DNA of 64,000 bases from Hemicordylus capensis (lineage: Eukaryota > Chordata > Lepidosauria > Squamata > Cordylidae): assembly GCF_027244095.1 (NCBI RefSeq), contig NC_069659.1:347564250-347628249 (forward strand). Direction: 5' to 3'. The notes under the pieces were generated by a model that searched no databases, had not been told where the DNA came from, and saw only the letters and a program-made list of their open reading frames with translations. The first letter of the stretch is position 1. Every line of letters begins with the position of its first letter. The position numbers and the translations under genes are program-made. Below, one piece after another: positions 54,396 to 63,905 of the stretch.

Positions 54396-54795
54396 GATGA
54401 GCCATATACCCTGCTCACCACTCTGAGACTGCTAATGAGTGGGGTCTGTTCCCAAAACTAGGGGGGCGAATAATCATATGTCTTTGGGAACCAGTTTTAT
54501 GGAGAGTGATGTTCTCTCTTCCTCCCTTTTAAAGCTTTCACTAAGCTTTTCTTGCTTAGGTTTGCATCCTGACAATCTCTCGGTAGCATAACTGAGGGCT
54601 GCGTGGGGTGGAGTAGAACTCACAGGACTCACTGAGTGAACTTTAAAATAAAACAAGGTTAAGTTTATTTATGTACAGTAGCTTAGAGCTTTCTCTCTTC
54701 CAAAGCAGGGCTGTACGAGCATAATGGTTTCTATAGCACTGTATCAAACTTAGTCCTTTAACAGGAGCTATACTTATATGTCACTGAGGCACCTG
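54396..54795. other. No gene seen
   Basis: Unassigned sequence with short frames only; no repeat family recognised. Confidence 0.4.
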
Positions 54796-55024
54796 TGTTG
54801 TTGTTGTTGTTGTTACATTTATAAACCGCTCTTCCTCCAAGGAGCCCAGAGCGGTGTACTACATACTTGAGTTTCTCTTTCACAACAACCCTGTGAAGTA
54901 GGTTAGGCTGAGAGAGAAGTGACTGGCCCAGAGTCACCCAGCTAGTTTTATGGCTGAATGGGGATTTGAACTCGGGTCTCCCCGGTCCTAGTCCAGCACT
55001 CTAACCACTACACCACGCTGGCTC
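54796..55024 (-). mobile_element. CORE/MIR-like SINE with L2-style tail, full length
   Basis: The inverted copy starts with (TTG)n. It runs through ATTTATAAACCGCTCTTCCT, CACAACAACCCTGTGAAGTA and TTTGAACTCGGGTCTCC (B box) to CACTCTAACCACTACACCAC (A-box side). The end CACCACGCTGGCTCTC is duplicated just beyond, at 55030-55045. Confidence 0.85.
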
Positions 55025-55045
55025 TCATACACCACGCTGGCTCTC

Positions 55046-55462
55046 TGTGTTGGATTCAACAAGCGTTCCCTGACTCTTAGCCCTTTTACAGGAAACAACC
55101 ACCCTGGTTGAAGATCTGTTAATATACCATACACATCCAGCATTCATACATAAGAGTCACACTTGCTAACCAGAGTTGTGTACCACTTCCTACCCACCTC
55201 TCAATATCCAACCCACCAACCCAGAGACCTTCACTAGAGTCCCTATCCCTTGCCGTCCCCTGGCTCCTCCAAGCCCTTTCTACTACCACTCTCTCTCGGT
55301 TAGACCATTAGACAGTTCGGCAGTTAGACTGACAGACCATTTAACTGCCACCCTCTGCTCCATTCTAAAGCCCCTCCCTCCGGAATCCCACCGGGAGGGC
55401 GGTTCCTTGGACTTCAAAAGATGATTGACAGTGCTGGTGCCACGGCCAACCATCACACAGCT
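55046..55462. other. No gene seen
   Basis: Unassigned sequence. The GCGGTTCCTTGGACTTC region near 55400 is not part of a recognisable gene. Confidence 0.4.
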
Positions 55463-55546
55463 CTACATGGAGATGCCAGGAAGTAAACCGGGAACTGTCT
55501 GCATGCAAGCATGCAGATACTCTTCCACTGAGCTATGGCTCCATCT
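55463..55546 (-). mobile_element. tRNA-Ala-derived SINE, 5' part, head to head with the next
   Basis: On the minus strand it reads ATAGCTCAGTGGAAGAGTAT then TTGCATGCAGACAG and a B-box region. It stops in the body. Its 5' end touches that of the plus-strand copy that follows. Confidence 0.7.
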
Positions 55547-55691
55547 CTCCATCTCAGTGGTAGAGTGCATGGTTTGCATGCAGAAGGTCCGGGAGCCAAT
55601 CCTAGGCATTTCCTGTTTCCAGGTCTTGTGTAGCAGAGCTGGGAAATATCTTTGCCTGAAAGCTATTGCATAGACAGTGCTGACTGAGATA
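55547..55691 (+). mobile_element. tRNA-Ala-derived SINE (monomer), decayed
   Basis: ATCTCAGTGGTAGAGTGCAT, GGTTTGCATGCAGAAGGTCC and GAGCCAATCCTAGGC form the tRNA-like head. The body is shortened and joins the CR1 end at 55692. Confidence 0.7.
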
Positions 55692-55787
55692 CATAAGAAC
55701 AGCCCTGCTGGATCAGGCCCAAGAATGCCCATCTAGTCCAGCATCCTGTTTCACACAGTGGCCCACCAGATGCCGCTGGAAGCCACA

Positions 55788-56619
55788 CAGGGGCATAGCA
55801 ATGTTGGAATGGGCCCAGAGATGAGATTTTAAAATGGAACCCCCTGTCACTGCCTTCCTCTCCTAATACAAGAGGGGTGGGGGGAAGGGGAGGGAAGACA
55901 GAAAAAAATATCATCCAAGATGTGATGGAGAAAAAGAAGAAAGTCCATGGGATGGAGTGGGCCCCCTCCCTGGAACTCTTTAGAGCAGAGTCACGATAAT
56001 GCTCAGCACAGTCCAATGCAATGACCAGCCTACAGAGAGACTTTTTCATGTAAGCAACACAACAGCCACATTCATCTTCATAATTACCACCACACCCAGC
56101 CCACTTTTCTTACCACCACCCAAGCCCACTTTTCATACTTTAGTTTTCTTACTTTCTTACCCTTACTTTACTTTCTTACTTTGGACACTCATCAAGCAGC
56201 ACTTGGTGGAGGGGGCAGCAGCAGCACTTGGGGGAGAGCTAACCCTGTCTTTGGGCTGAAGCCCACCGGGAGAGCTGGTCTTGTGGTCACAAACGTTAAT
56301 TGGCCTCTTTGCTACCATACCATATCAGTGCCTGGTATGTGTTTGGATGAGAGACCATGGGAGTACTGTAAGATATACTATTTGGGGGTGGGGTTGCTCT
56401 GAGAAGAGCTGTTGTTTCCAGGCTTGTTTCTGAGAAAAGCAACCCAGAAATTAAGGATTGACTAGGAAGAGGTCAAAAAAGAACCAATTTAATTAATAAT
56501 GAATGAAGCCTGGGCAGGCAGGTGGGAGAAGTCATGTGACTTGTCTCTGGGGGGGGGGCCTTGAGGCAGTGGCCCCCCAGACAACTGTCTCCCCTTGCCC
56601 TATTATAATTACGCCCCTG
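55788..56619. mobile_element. hAT non-autonomous element in CR1, perfect duplication
   Basis: The termini CAGGGGCATAGCAATG and TATAATTACGCCCCTG are flanked by AAGCCACA on both sides (55780-55787 and 56620-56627), a perfect 8-bp duplication. It is the same family as 47916 and 49766, but longer, with a CTTACTTT-rich patch at 56090-56180 and a SINE piece at 56268-56420. Confidence 0.9.
56268..56420 (+). mobile_element. 5S/tRNA-Ala SINE, 3' truncated, within hAT
   Basis: It has the true 5' start (GGGAGAGCTGGTCTTGTGGT), the 5S box C region (TTTGGATGAGAGACC) and GGGGTTGCTCTGAGAAGAGC, then stops. Loss of the 3' end rather than the 5' end is the reverse of normal retroposon truncation. Confidence 0.75.
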
Positions 56620-56869
56620 AAGCCACAGGCAGGAGTTGAGGGCCTGTTCTCTCTCCTGCTGTTACTCCCCTGCAACTGTTACTCAGAGGTATCCTGCTTA
56701 GAGGCTGGAGGTGGCCTATAGCCCTCCAACTAGTAGCCATTGATAGACCTCTCCTCCATGAAGTTATCCAAACCCTTCTTAAAGCCATCCAGGTTGCTGG
56801 CTGTCATCACATCTTGTGGCAGAGAATTCCACAAGTTGATTATGCGTTGTGTGAAAAAGTACTTCTGTT

Positions 56870-56961
56870 TAGGGATGTGATTTCGAACAAAGAACAAAAC
56901 GGGGGTGTTTCGGATTCGGGCCAAAAACAAAACAGAAAACAAAACAAAACGCACAACCCTA
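56870..56961. mobile_element. 92-base hAT miniature element in CR1, perfect duplication
   Basis: The termini TAGGGATGTGATTTCG and CGCACAACCCTA are flanked by CTTCTGTT on both sides (56862-56869 and 56962-56969). It interrupts the coding region between KYFFTQ and the sequence after it. Confidence 0.9.
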
Positions 56962-57641
56962 CTTCTGTTTGTTGGTCCTAGATTTCCTGGCAATCAATTT
57001 CATGGGATGACCCCTAGTTCTAGTATTCTGTGAGAGGGAGAAGAACTTCTCTCTATCCACTTTCTCCACACCGTGCATGATTTTATAGACCTCTATCATG
57101 TCTCCCCGCAGTCATCTTTTTTCTAAACTAAAATGCCCCAGGTGTTGTAGCCTTGCCTCATAAGAAAGGTGCTCTAGGTTCCTGATCATCTTGGTTGCCC
57201 TCTTCTGCACCTTTTCCAGTTTTACCATGTCCTTTTTAAGATGTGGTGACCAGTTGTACGCAGTACTCCAGTTGTGGCCACACCACAGTTTTGTATAAGG
57301 GCATTATAATATTAGCAGTTTTATTTTCAATCCACTTCCTAATGATCCCTAGCATGGAATTGGTCTTTTTCACATCTGCCGCACACTGAGTCAACACTTT
57401 CAACGAGCTGTCCACCAAGACCCCAAGGTCCCTCTCCTGGTCAGTCACCGACAGCTCAGATCCCATCAGCATATATGTGAAGTTGGGGGGTTTTGTCCCA
57501 ATTTGCATCACTTTACACTTGCCAACACTGAACCACATTTGTAATTTCATCATCCACTGACCTAGTTTGGAGAGATCCTTTTGGAGCTCCTCACAATCCA
57601 TTTTGGATTTCACTACCTGAAAGAGTTTACGAGTTTACATG

Positions 57642-58040
57642 AATCACATTCACATATAACACAAAACCGGAGGTCCCTTCATCTCCAGTCTCTCCCCGAA
57701 CTGTAAAGTGCACCTTCAGTTTGCGCAAGGTTTCGCTGACTCCAACTCTTGTTTTGTTGTGCCAGCGTTATGTCTGAACACTGGCACAACAGTTCCCCCA
57801 CTCAGCAACTGTATTTGGGAGGAAGCTCCTCCCTTGCTCCGGCTACTATTGGTTGTGTGGGCTGTCCTTCATGAAACAAGGAAGCCCACACAGCCAGTTC
57901 CTCCTCCTCTTTGCAGTCAGTGAGACTGCAGAGAGGTAGCTCCCCGTTTCATCTGAATGCAGACAGGAGAGTGGAGAGGAGGCGGCACTGAACTGTGGGT
58001 CAATCAGACCCACAGTTCTGCATTACCTCTGAAGGTGGCC
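57642..58040. mobile_element. Miniature DNA transposon, family G, third copy
   Basis: The left end AATCACATTCACATATAACA and the right end, reverse complemented GGCCACCTTCAGAGGTAATG are inverted. TGTCCTTCATGAAACAAGGA and GGAGGTCCC-type blocks match 10193-10653. Confidence 0.65.
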
Positions 58041-58759
58041 ACAATGTTCTGACTCATTTTAATGCAACTTCATGTGTGCAGACAATAGATGCTATTGGAT
58101 GTAAGCAGCTTAAAGGCAAAAATAGGGTTAAGCATATTGAATTTCATACATTGATAATTAACATGAATGCCTTAAAATTCATCAGTAAGATCTAAGATTT
58201 ACATTTAAAAAAACCTCAAAAGTAAAATGTTTCACCCTATACTTTATTTTATAGACATTTCATCATGTCTTTGGTATGTTCTCATTATGGAGATTTTTCA
58301 CAATTGCACAAAGCATAACCGAGAAAATACGCCACAGCTGCAAACTCCCTTTTAGGGCACAATCGCCTCAATGCCGGATTCAGGAGATTTCCTTGCCCAC
58401 TGAAGCAGAGCGCATTGAAGCGGGGATGTTTGGTCTCTACGCTGGTGTAATTTTCAGTCCATGCCCTTGCTGCTACATTGCATTCAGGGGCACCAGGTAG
58501 TGAGGATGAGGTGGGTGGAGCCATCACCTCCTCTAATCTTAGACCCTATTGGATTATTCCTCTGTAGCAGGGCAGACAGAAAGTAGATTGGGATTTAGTG
58601 TCTCTGGGTGATGTGCAATAGATTGACAAGGTCTTCTGGCTCTCAATAGTTTAACAATTACTAATAAAATTGCAAGTAAAAACCATTTTCCCCACCATAG
58701 CTGAGCTAGTGATAATCACTTAGCTTTCAGCCTCAGTGTCTGAGAATCCCTGACTTAAA
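58041..58759. other. No gene seen
   Basis: Unassigned sequence, AT-rich in its first part. No frame or repeat could be supported. Confidence 0.4.
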
Positions 58760-59035
58760 TATTATGAAAAGCAAGGCTGGGGGGAAAAAAGGGTCTTTGT
58801 GGCTCTCTCATAGGTCTCCAAAGATGATAAACTTGTTATATCCACAGGGAGTGCATTCCACAACCTAGGGGCAACAAATGAGAAGGCCCGATCCCAAGTT
58901 GTCATTAGGTGAACTGGTGGCACCGGAAGACAGACCTCTCCTGATGATCTTACTGAGTGATAGGGATTTTGCAGAGAAAGGAGCTTTCTTATGAGATGCC
59001 ACGCAATCACTCCATTGGCGGGGAGGCAGAGTCTT
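58760..59035 (-). mobile_element. L2 LINE fragment with ORF2p C-terminus
   Basis: The minus-strand frame at 58762-59010 encodes YHSVRSSGEVCLPVPPVHLM then FSFVAPRLWNALPVDITSLS and TKTLF, the L2 ORF2p C-terminal motif. It matches the encoded text at 12925-13425. The 3' UTR is not attached on this side. Confidence 0.8.
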
Positions 59036-59109
59036 GGGATTTACTCTGGGGTGGCTGACTCATCAGCATGGTACCTAAGATCAAACACACACATCTGTGT
59101 AGTCTTGCC

Positions 59110-59307
59110 CAATGGACCCTGAAAAATGGTATCCTTTTAATAATTTTAAAAAACTTGTTTTAGTAATTTTATTCTATTGTTTTTATTGCCATGTATTTTA
59201 ATGTGTGACTTTTAAATATTTTAAATTTTGTACACCTCCTGGAGATATACATATCAGGTGATATAAAAAGATGATTGATAAATAAATAAATAAATAAATA
59301 AATAAAT
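59110..59307 (+). repeat. L2 3' UTR and tail
   Basis: It contains TTTTATTGCCATGTATTTTA, CACCTCCTGGAGATATAC and GGTGATATAAAAAGATGATT, then (AAAT)n at 59278-59306. It has the opposite orientation to the neighbouring L2 fragment at 58760. Confidence 0.65.
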
Positions 59308-59459
59308 ATGCCTCCACAATCCTCTTCTTTACATGCAGACCTTCATGTTATGGGGCAGTGTACATGAAATGGATTCACAATGGACAGCTTTCACACTGTA
59401 ATAGCTATCCAGCCACCCGCATGTATGTAACACTTTAGTGCACAAGCATGAATTATTAC

Positions 59460-60095
59460 CATCTTTGCATACATTTATTTATTTAAAATATTTATACCTC
59501 ACCTCTCCAGTACACTACTGCTAAGGGAGGCTGACAACATTAACAAAATAGATACAATGTAAAAAAAAAGACTAATGAAGTTTTAAAAAACAGGCTGAAA
59601 CCACATTTAAAATTACATTTTTTTTAAAAAAAGTTTCAAATTAAGTTATTAATGAAAAGCTAAAAACTGAGAACTATAAAAACTAAAGAAACTACCACAT
59701 GTGAGCAGCAGATAAAACATTTAAAAGGCCTCTGTAAAAAGATGTGTTTTTAATTGTTTGTTTTTTTTAAAAAAACAACTGCAGGAGGGAGCATGGTGAA
59801 GCTATTCAGGGAGGGCATTCCAAAGCCAAGGGGCCAGAACCGAAAAGGCCCCGTCTCTAGTCCCTGCCATACAGATCTCTGTTAGTGGTGAGGCCATGAG
59901 CCGTGCCTGAGATGATGAGCGGAGGGCCCTGGCTGGTTCATATGGGTGAATGTGGTCCAACAGGTACCGCCCCACCCCCCCGGCCCCAAGCCGTGTATTG
60001 CTTTAAAGGCCAAGACCTTGAATACAAATGGCAAGAATGGGCCTCTTGGTTTACTCCCCCTGACTTTGCCACACTGAATTCTGGCAACTAGACAA
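59460..60095 (-). mobile_element. LINE 3' UTR fragment, probably L2-related
   Basis: After an inverted ATTT-rich end, A-rich UTR leads to GAGGGCATTCCAAAGCCAAG, AGAACCGAAAAGGCCCCGTC and CCCCAAGCCGTGTATTGCTT. These phrases recur in reptile L2-type 3' regions. No protein motif is readable. Confidence 0.5.
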
Positions 60096-60354
60096 GTTGA
60101 TAAAATGCTGGTCAGGCCAGTGAAATCCTGGCTAGTTCACGTTCCTGCTGTCATGTAGCTCCTTAGGTAGGCAGCCTTGTGGAAGTCATTAATTCTCAAC
60201 TTGAGTTATGAGGCAGAGTTGTTGTGATGCTGCCATGCTAAATTGTTTAAAGAAAGAGCTAATTATCAAAACACAAGCAAATACCTCCCCACATGCTTTG
60301 ACAACTCAGCTCCAGTGAGGTCAATGGCTTGCCATTCTCCAGTTTGTACAAGAC
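60096..60354. other. No gene seen
   Basis: Unassigned sequence; no repeat or coding signal. Confidence 0.4.
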
Positions 60355-60560
60355 ATGGCAACATAGGAAGATAGAAAGTTGCCATCTACTGAGTCAGAGC
60401 ATTGGTCCATCTAGCTCAATACTGCCTGCTGTGTCTGGCAGCAGCTCTCCAAGGCTTCAGGAAGGAATTTTGGACAGTCCTACCTGGAGATGTAGCCAGG
60501 GACTGATCCTAGGACCTGTGTGTGCATGGAAAGAAGATGTCAAGGTCCATAGCCCCATCC
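60355..60560 (-). mobile_element. tRNA-Ala-derived SINE (monomer), decayed
   Basis: The plus-strand left end AACATAGGAAGATAGAAAG is the inverted tail. The body (CCATCTAGCTCAATACTGCC) and a worn tRNA head (CATAGCCCCATCC) follow. There is no 5S part. Confidence 0.7.
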
Positions 60561-60617
60561 ATGTGTGCTTGACCATTCCGGGAAGCAGGATTCTGGATTA
60601 GATGGAACCTAGCATGT

Positions 60618-60778
60618 CTGGGGTTCTCAAACATAGGTTCCCAGGCAGTGTTCCCTGTATCAGGGATTTCCAGATGCTGTTGACTACAACTCCCATCACC
60701 CCATCCAAGACCATTGCAGCTGGGGGTTATGGGAGTTGTAGTCCGACACTGGGGGACCCCCCAAGTTTAGAACTCCTG
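60618..60778. mobile_element. Chimeric hAT miniature element
   Basis: The outer ends CTGGGGTTCTCAAACATAGG and AAGTTTAGAACTCCTG belong to the 15685 family. Inside the left end lies CAGTGTTCCCTGTATCAGGG, as at 36722. The core palindrome is CTACAACTCCCATCACCCCA and its complement. No 8-bp duplication was seen. Confidence 0.6.
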
Positions 60779-61507
60779 CAGCTGAGCTCTTCTGATATTC
60801 TTAAGGTGACGGTTCTGCCAGACTGAGGAAAAGCCCTGCAAAAGGAAAGGAAAAGAGTTAACTGGAGGGGATTTGGAGTTCAGGCTGAGGAGGACGCTCT
60901 TCTGCCACACTCTCCGCAGACAGTGACGAGGCTGCGGACACTGGAGGTTCTGTTTTACATCACCAGTTTGAAAAGTCCTTGGAGAGTCTAGTGATTTATG
61001 TGAGGTCTCTCGTTTGAGGGAAATAAACCATCCACCAGACCCGAATGAAATCTACACCACTTCATTTTCTCGTGGAATCAGGATTTTACCCCTATCTGAG
61101 GGTTTTCACTTTGTTCCAAGAAAAACAACCGGGCTTTTTCTCACAGACGTTTTCTCCTCCATTTCTAGAGCAGGGATGCTGGGAAGGGGGTCTCGGTGTT
61201 TTCCCCTCTGGAAACATGTGGTGTCTTTCTCACTTTTTCATTGGCCCAAAGCTAGAGAGAGGCCTTCGGCTTGCAAATCACCATGTTCTCGGTTGGAAGC
61301 CAGAACAGCTGCAAGGGAAACCAAGAGCAATTCATTAGCTTCTGAGAAAGATGCCCCCACCCCATTTCCTTTAATGAGAGAAAAAATTGCTCCCTTGCTT
61401 TTTAGTGAATGAAATGCAAGGATCTCACATGACACCTACTCCCCCACACCCCCGGTAACTTGATAAAGAGGAAAGAATGCGATGCAGAACTGCCATGCTG
61501 AAAGAAG
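60779..61507. other. Unassigned, mostly repeat-free tract
   Basis: Two overlapping plus-strand frames of 97 and 132 codons (61014-61412) show no domain and no exon-like borders. A gene is not supported. The tract lacks repeat signatures. Confidence 0.35.
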
Positions 61508-61720
61508 AGACAGCGTGGTCCAGTGGGCAGAGAGCTGGACTAGGGTCTATGAGCCCTGGGTTCAAGATCTGCTGCTGCTATTATAGACTCATTATGCTGG
61601 ACAGGTATCTCCCTCAGCCTCAGTTTCATCCTCTTTGAAATGGAGATGACAACGACGATGACGATGATAACAATGGTGGCCTGCCTTGCAAGGTTGTTGT
61701 GAGGGTATAGTTGTTGAGTT
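61508..61720 (+). mobile_element. MIR-type SINE
   Basis: GAGACAGCGTGGTCCAGTGG (A box side), CTGGGTTCAAGATCTGC (B box), CTCAGCCTCAGTTTCATCCT, TTTGAAATGGAGATGACA and GCAAGGTTGTTGTGAGGGTA follow the MIR consensus order. A (GATGAC)n-like patch sits in the middle. Confidence 0.8.
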
Positions 61721-61759
61721 AGAACTTTATTGGTCTGACTAGGTCCGCTTTACATCAGA

Positions 61760-62490
61760 ACATAAGAACAGCCCTGCTGGATCAGGCACAAGGCCCATCT
61801 AGTCCAGCATCCTGTTGCTCACAGTGGCCCACCAGATGCCTCTGGGGAGCCCACAGGCAAGAGGTTTGTGCATGCCCTCTTTCCTGCTGTTGCTCCCCTG
61901 CAACTGGTATTGAGAGGCATCATATCTCTGAGGCTGGAGATGGACCACAGCCATCAGACTGGTAGCCACTGATAGACCTGTCCACCATGAATCTGTCTAA
62001 GCCCCCTTTAAAGCCATCCAAGCTGGTGTCCATCACCACATCCCCTGCAAAGGATTCTATAGATTAATTATGCACTGTGTGAAAAAGTACTTCCTCTTGT
62101 CAGTCCTAAATTTCCTGACCTTCAGTTCCATGGGGTGACCCCCCTGGTTCTAGTGTTGTGAGAGATGCAAAAAAGTTTCTCTCTGTCCACCCTCTCCACT
62201 CCATGCATAATTTTATACACCTCAATCATGTCTCCCCTTAGTCACCTCTTTTCCAAGGTAAAGAGCCCCAGTTGCTCTAGCCTTGCCTCATAAGGAAGGT
62301 GCTCTAGGCCCCTGATCATCTTGGTTGCCCTCTTCTGCACCTTTTCCAGTTCTACAATATCCTTCTTATGATACGGTGACCAAAGCTGTACACAGTACTC
62401 CAGATGTGGCTGCACCACAGATTTGTATAAGGGCATTATAATATTAGCATTTTTATTTTCAGTCCCCTTCCTGATGATTCCTAGCATGGA
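61760..62490 (-). mobile_element. CR1 LINE, 5' truncated, with RT C-terminus
   Basis: The minus-strand frame at 62242-62487 encodes [60 protein letters not shown] and [20 protein letters not shown]. This is the best-preserved CR1 coding piece here. The left end is CATAAGAACAGCCCTGCTGG. Downstream coding sequence is shifted. Confidence 0.9.
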
Positions 62491-62571
62491 AACTGGAATT
62501 CAGTTTCCAGAATTGAAGGATATAAAGCCGGGGGGTGGGGAATGAAGCTGAGCTCTGAAGTGCTGTTAATA

Positions 62572-62825
62572 GGCAGAATCCAGACTACATTAGTTGTGAC
62601 TCAGCCCCATTGAAATCAATGGGACTAGTTAGTCACGACTAACTTAAGTCCCATTGATTTCAATGGCAGACACCATGAGGGAAATTCTTCCGAGTAGTCT
62701 CATTGGAATTAAAAGAAGCAATGCCTAACTTGTCTGTTTAATTTCAATGGGACTACTTGGAGTAATTTTCCTCATTGTGTCAGCCAATGGGATTTCATCA
62801 TCACAAACTTGGTCTGGATCCTGCC
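62572..62825. mobile_element. Foldback miniature element, family P, larger copy
   Basis: The termini GGCAGAATCCAGACTACATT and, reverse complemented, GGCAGGATCCAGACCAAGTT are inverted. The interior has three CCCATTGAAATCAATGGG-type palindromes and AACTTAAGTCCCATTGATTT. Confidence 0.7.
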
Positions 62826-63165
62826 CAGTTCGAGTGTGAGCTCTTAGAATGCACATGTGTATCCTCCGCCATGAAACGAGTGGCTGAGATCCTGACTCAT
62901 AAAGCATGCATGTTTTCAGGGACCGCAGGGCTATGGCCGGAGCCCTCACACAGCTTCCTCTTTCCACATGCTGTGGTGGGAACCGCTTTGAAGAGTCTGG
63001 AGCGTTTCCGGCATGCCAGCAGGGCGCTGCAAGGTCAGAAGCACAGCACGCTGGGCCAGTGACGGGTTTCCAATCTTGCAGAGCCCTTATGGAGTGCAGG
63101 GAGCGATCCAGACTCTAAGAGCTCTTACACCGCAGTATGCACGCAGGGGGAAGAGTGGTGTTATA
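62826..63165. other. No gene seen
   Basis: Unassigned GC-richer sequence. Short overlapping frames show no family. Confidence 0.4.
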
Positions 63166-63905
63166 GGGACATAGGAAGCTGCTTTATACCGAGTCAGACC
63201 ATTGGTCCACCTAGCTGAGTCCTGTCGGCACTGACTTTCCAAGATTTCAGGCAGGAGTCCCTCCCAGCTCTCCATGGACATGCTGAGGACTGAACCTGAG
63301 ACCTTCTGCCTGCAAAGCAGATGCTCTACCACTGAGCTGCGGCCCCATCCCCTAAGGGGAGGATCTTACAGCAGACAGTGCTCACATGCAGCGGCCGTTG
63401 GCACGGCCGGGCAGGCGGGGTGGCAGGCATGGGGGAGGCTGGGTAAACTGCAGACGAGTAATTGTTTCAGGAGTGCAAACCACACTCCCAGATGAGCAGC
63501 TCTGCATGGCACAGCAGGCAGCCCCAGAGTCTGGGATGAATGCACTGTGCGACACTGGGCTGTTTCCAGCCCAGCCACACACAGAGAGACAGGCACTTAG
63601 AGCTCCTCCCGTCTCTTGGGGAGAACCTCCAATGCATTGTGTGTATCGTGCAGTGCTCACACACGTGCAGGTAGCCCGGGTTAAGGCAGCACTGGATCTC
63701 TTAACCTCAGCTAACAGCCAGGCCAGGCGCACTGCCCCGCCGGGATTGGGCTCGATCCCGGTGGTTCTCACACACAGCCTAACTGCAGCGGGGCTTCCCT
63801 AGCCTAGGTTAGGCTGTGTGAGAGAAGAGCCTGCAGTCTCCCATCCAAATGCAAACCAAGGCAAAACCTGCTTAGCAAAGGGACCATTCGTGCTCGCTGC
63901 TAGGA
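63166..63905 (-). mobile_element. 5S/tRNA-Ala SINE, dimer with intact tRNA boxes, split by an insertion
   Basis: Minus-strand order: 5S head (TTTGCTAAGCAGGTTTTG; TTTGGATGGGAGACTGC), the insert, 5S remnant, then a tRNA-Ala head with CAGCTCAGTGGTAGAGCATC and TTTGCAGGCAGAAGG and B box AGGTTCAGTCC. Body and tail follow. Both tRNA boxes look usable, so this is the least worn dimer. Confidence 0.85.
63392..63831. mobile_element. Insertion inside a SINE, probably a family B-like miniature element
   Basis: TGCAG occurs on both sides (63387-63391 and 63832-63836). Blocks such as CCTCCAATGCATTGTGTG and inverted GGTTAGGCTGTGTGAGAG recall the copy at 50126. Clean inverted termini were not found, so the assignment is tentative. 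Confidence 0.4.

Larger units (their letters stand above)
55692..57631 (-). mobile_element. CR1 LINE, 5' truncated, cut by two hAT elements
   Basis: CR1 pieces are 55692-55787, 56620-56869 and 56962-57631. The minus strand encodes [40 protein letters not shown] and [16 protein letters not shown] near 57240-57610. Further on come KYFFTQRIINLWNSLPQDVM and FKKGLDNFMEERSINGY, the canonical C-terminus of CR1 ORF2p. It is disrupted and inactive. Confidence 0.9.

Noticed and set aside
61014-61412. 132-codon plus-strand frame
   Set aside because: It overlaps another frame of similar length, with no domain, no homologous motif and no flanking exon signals that I can support.
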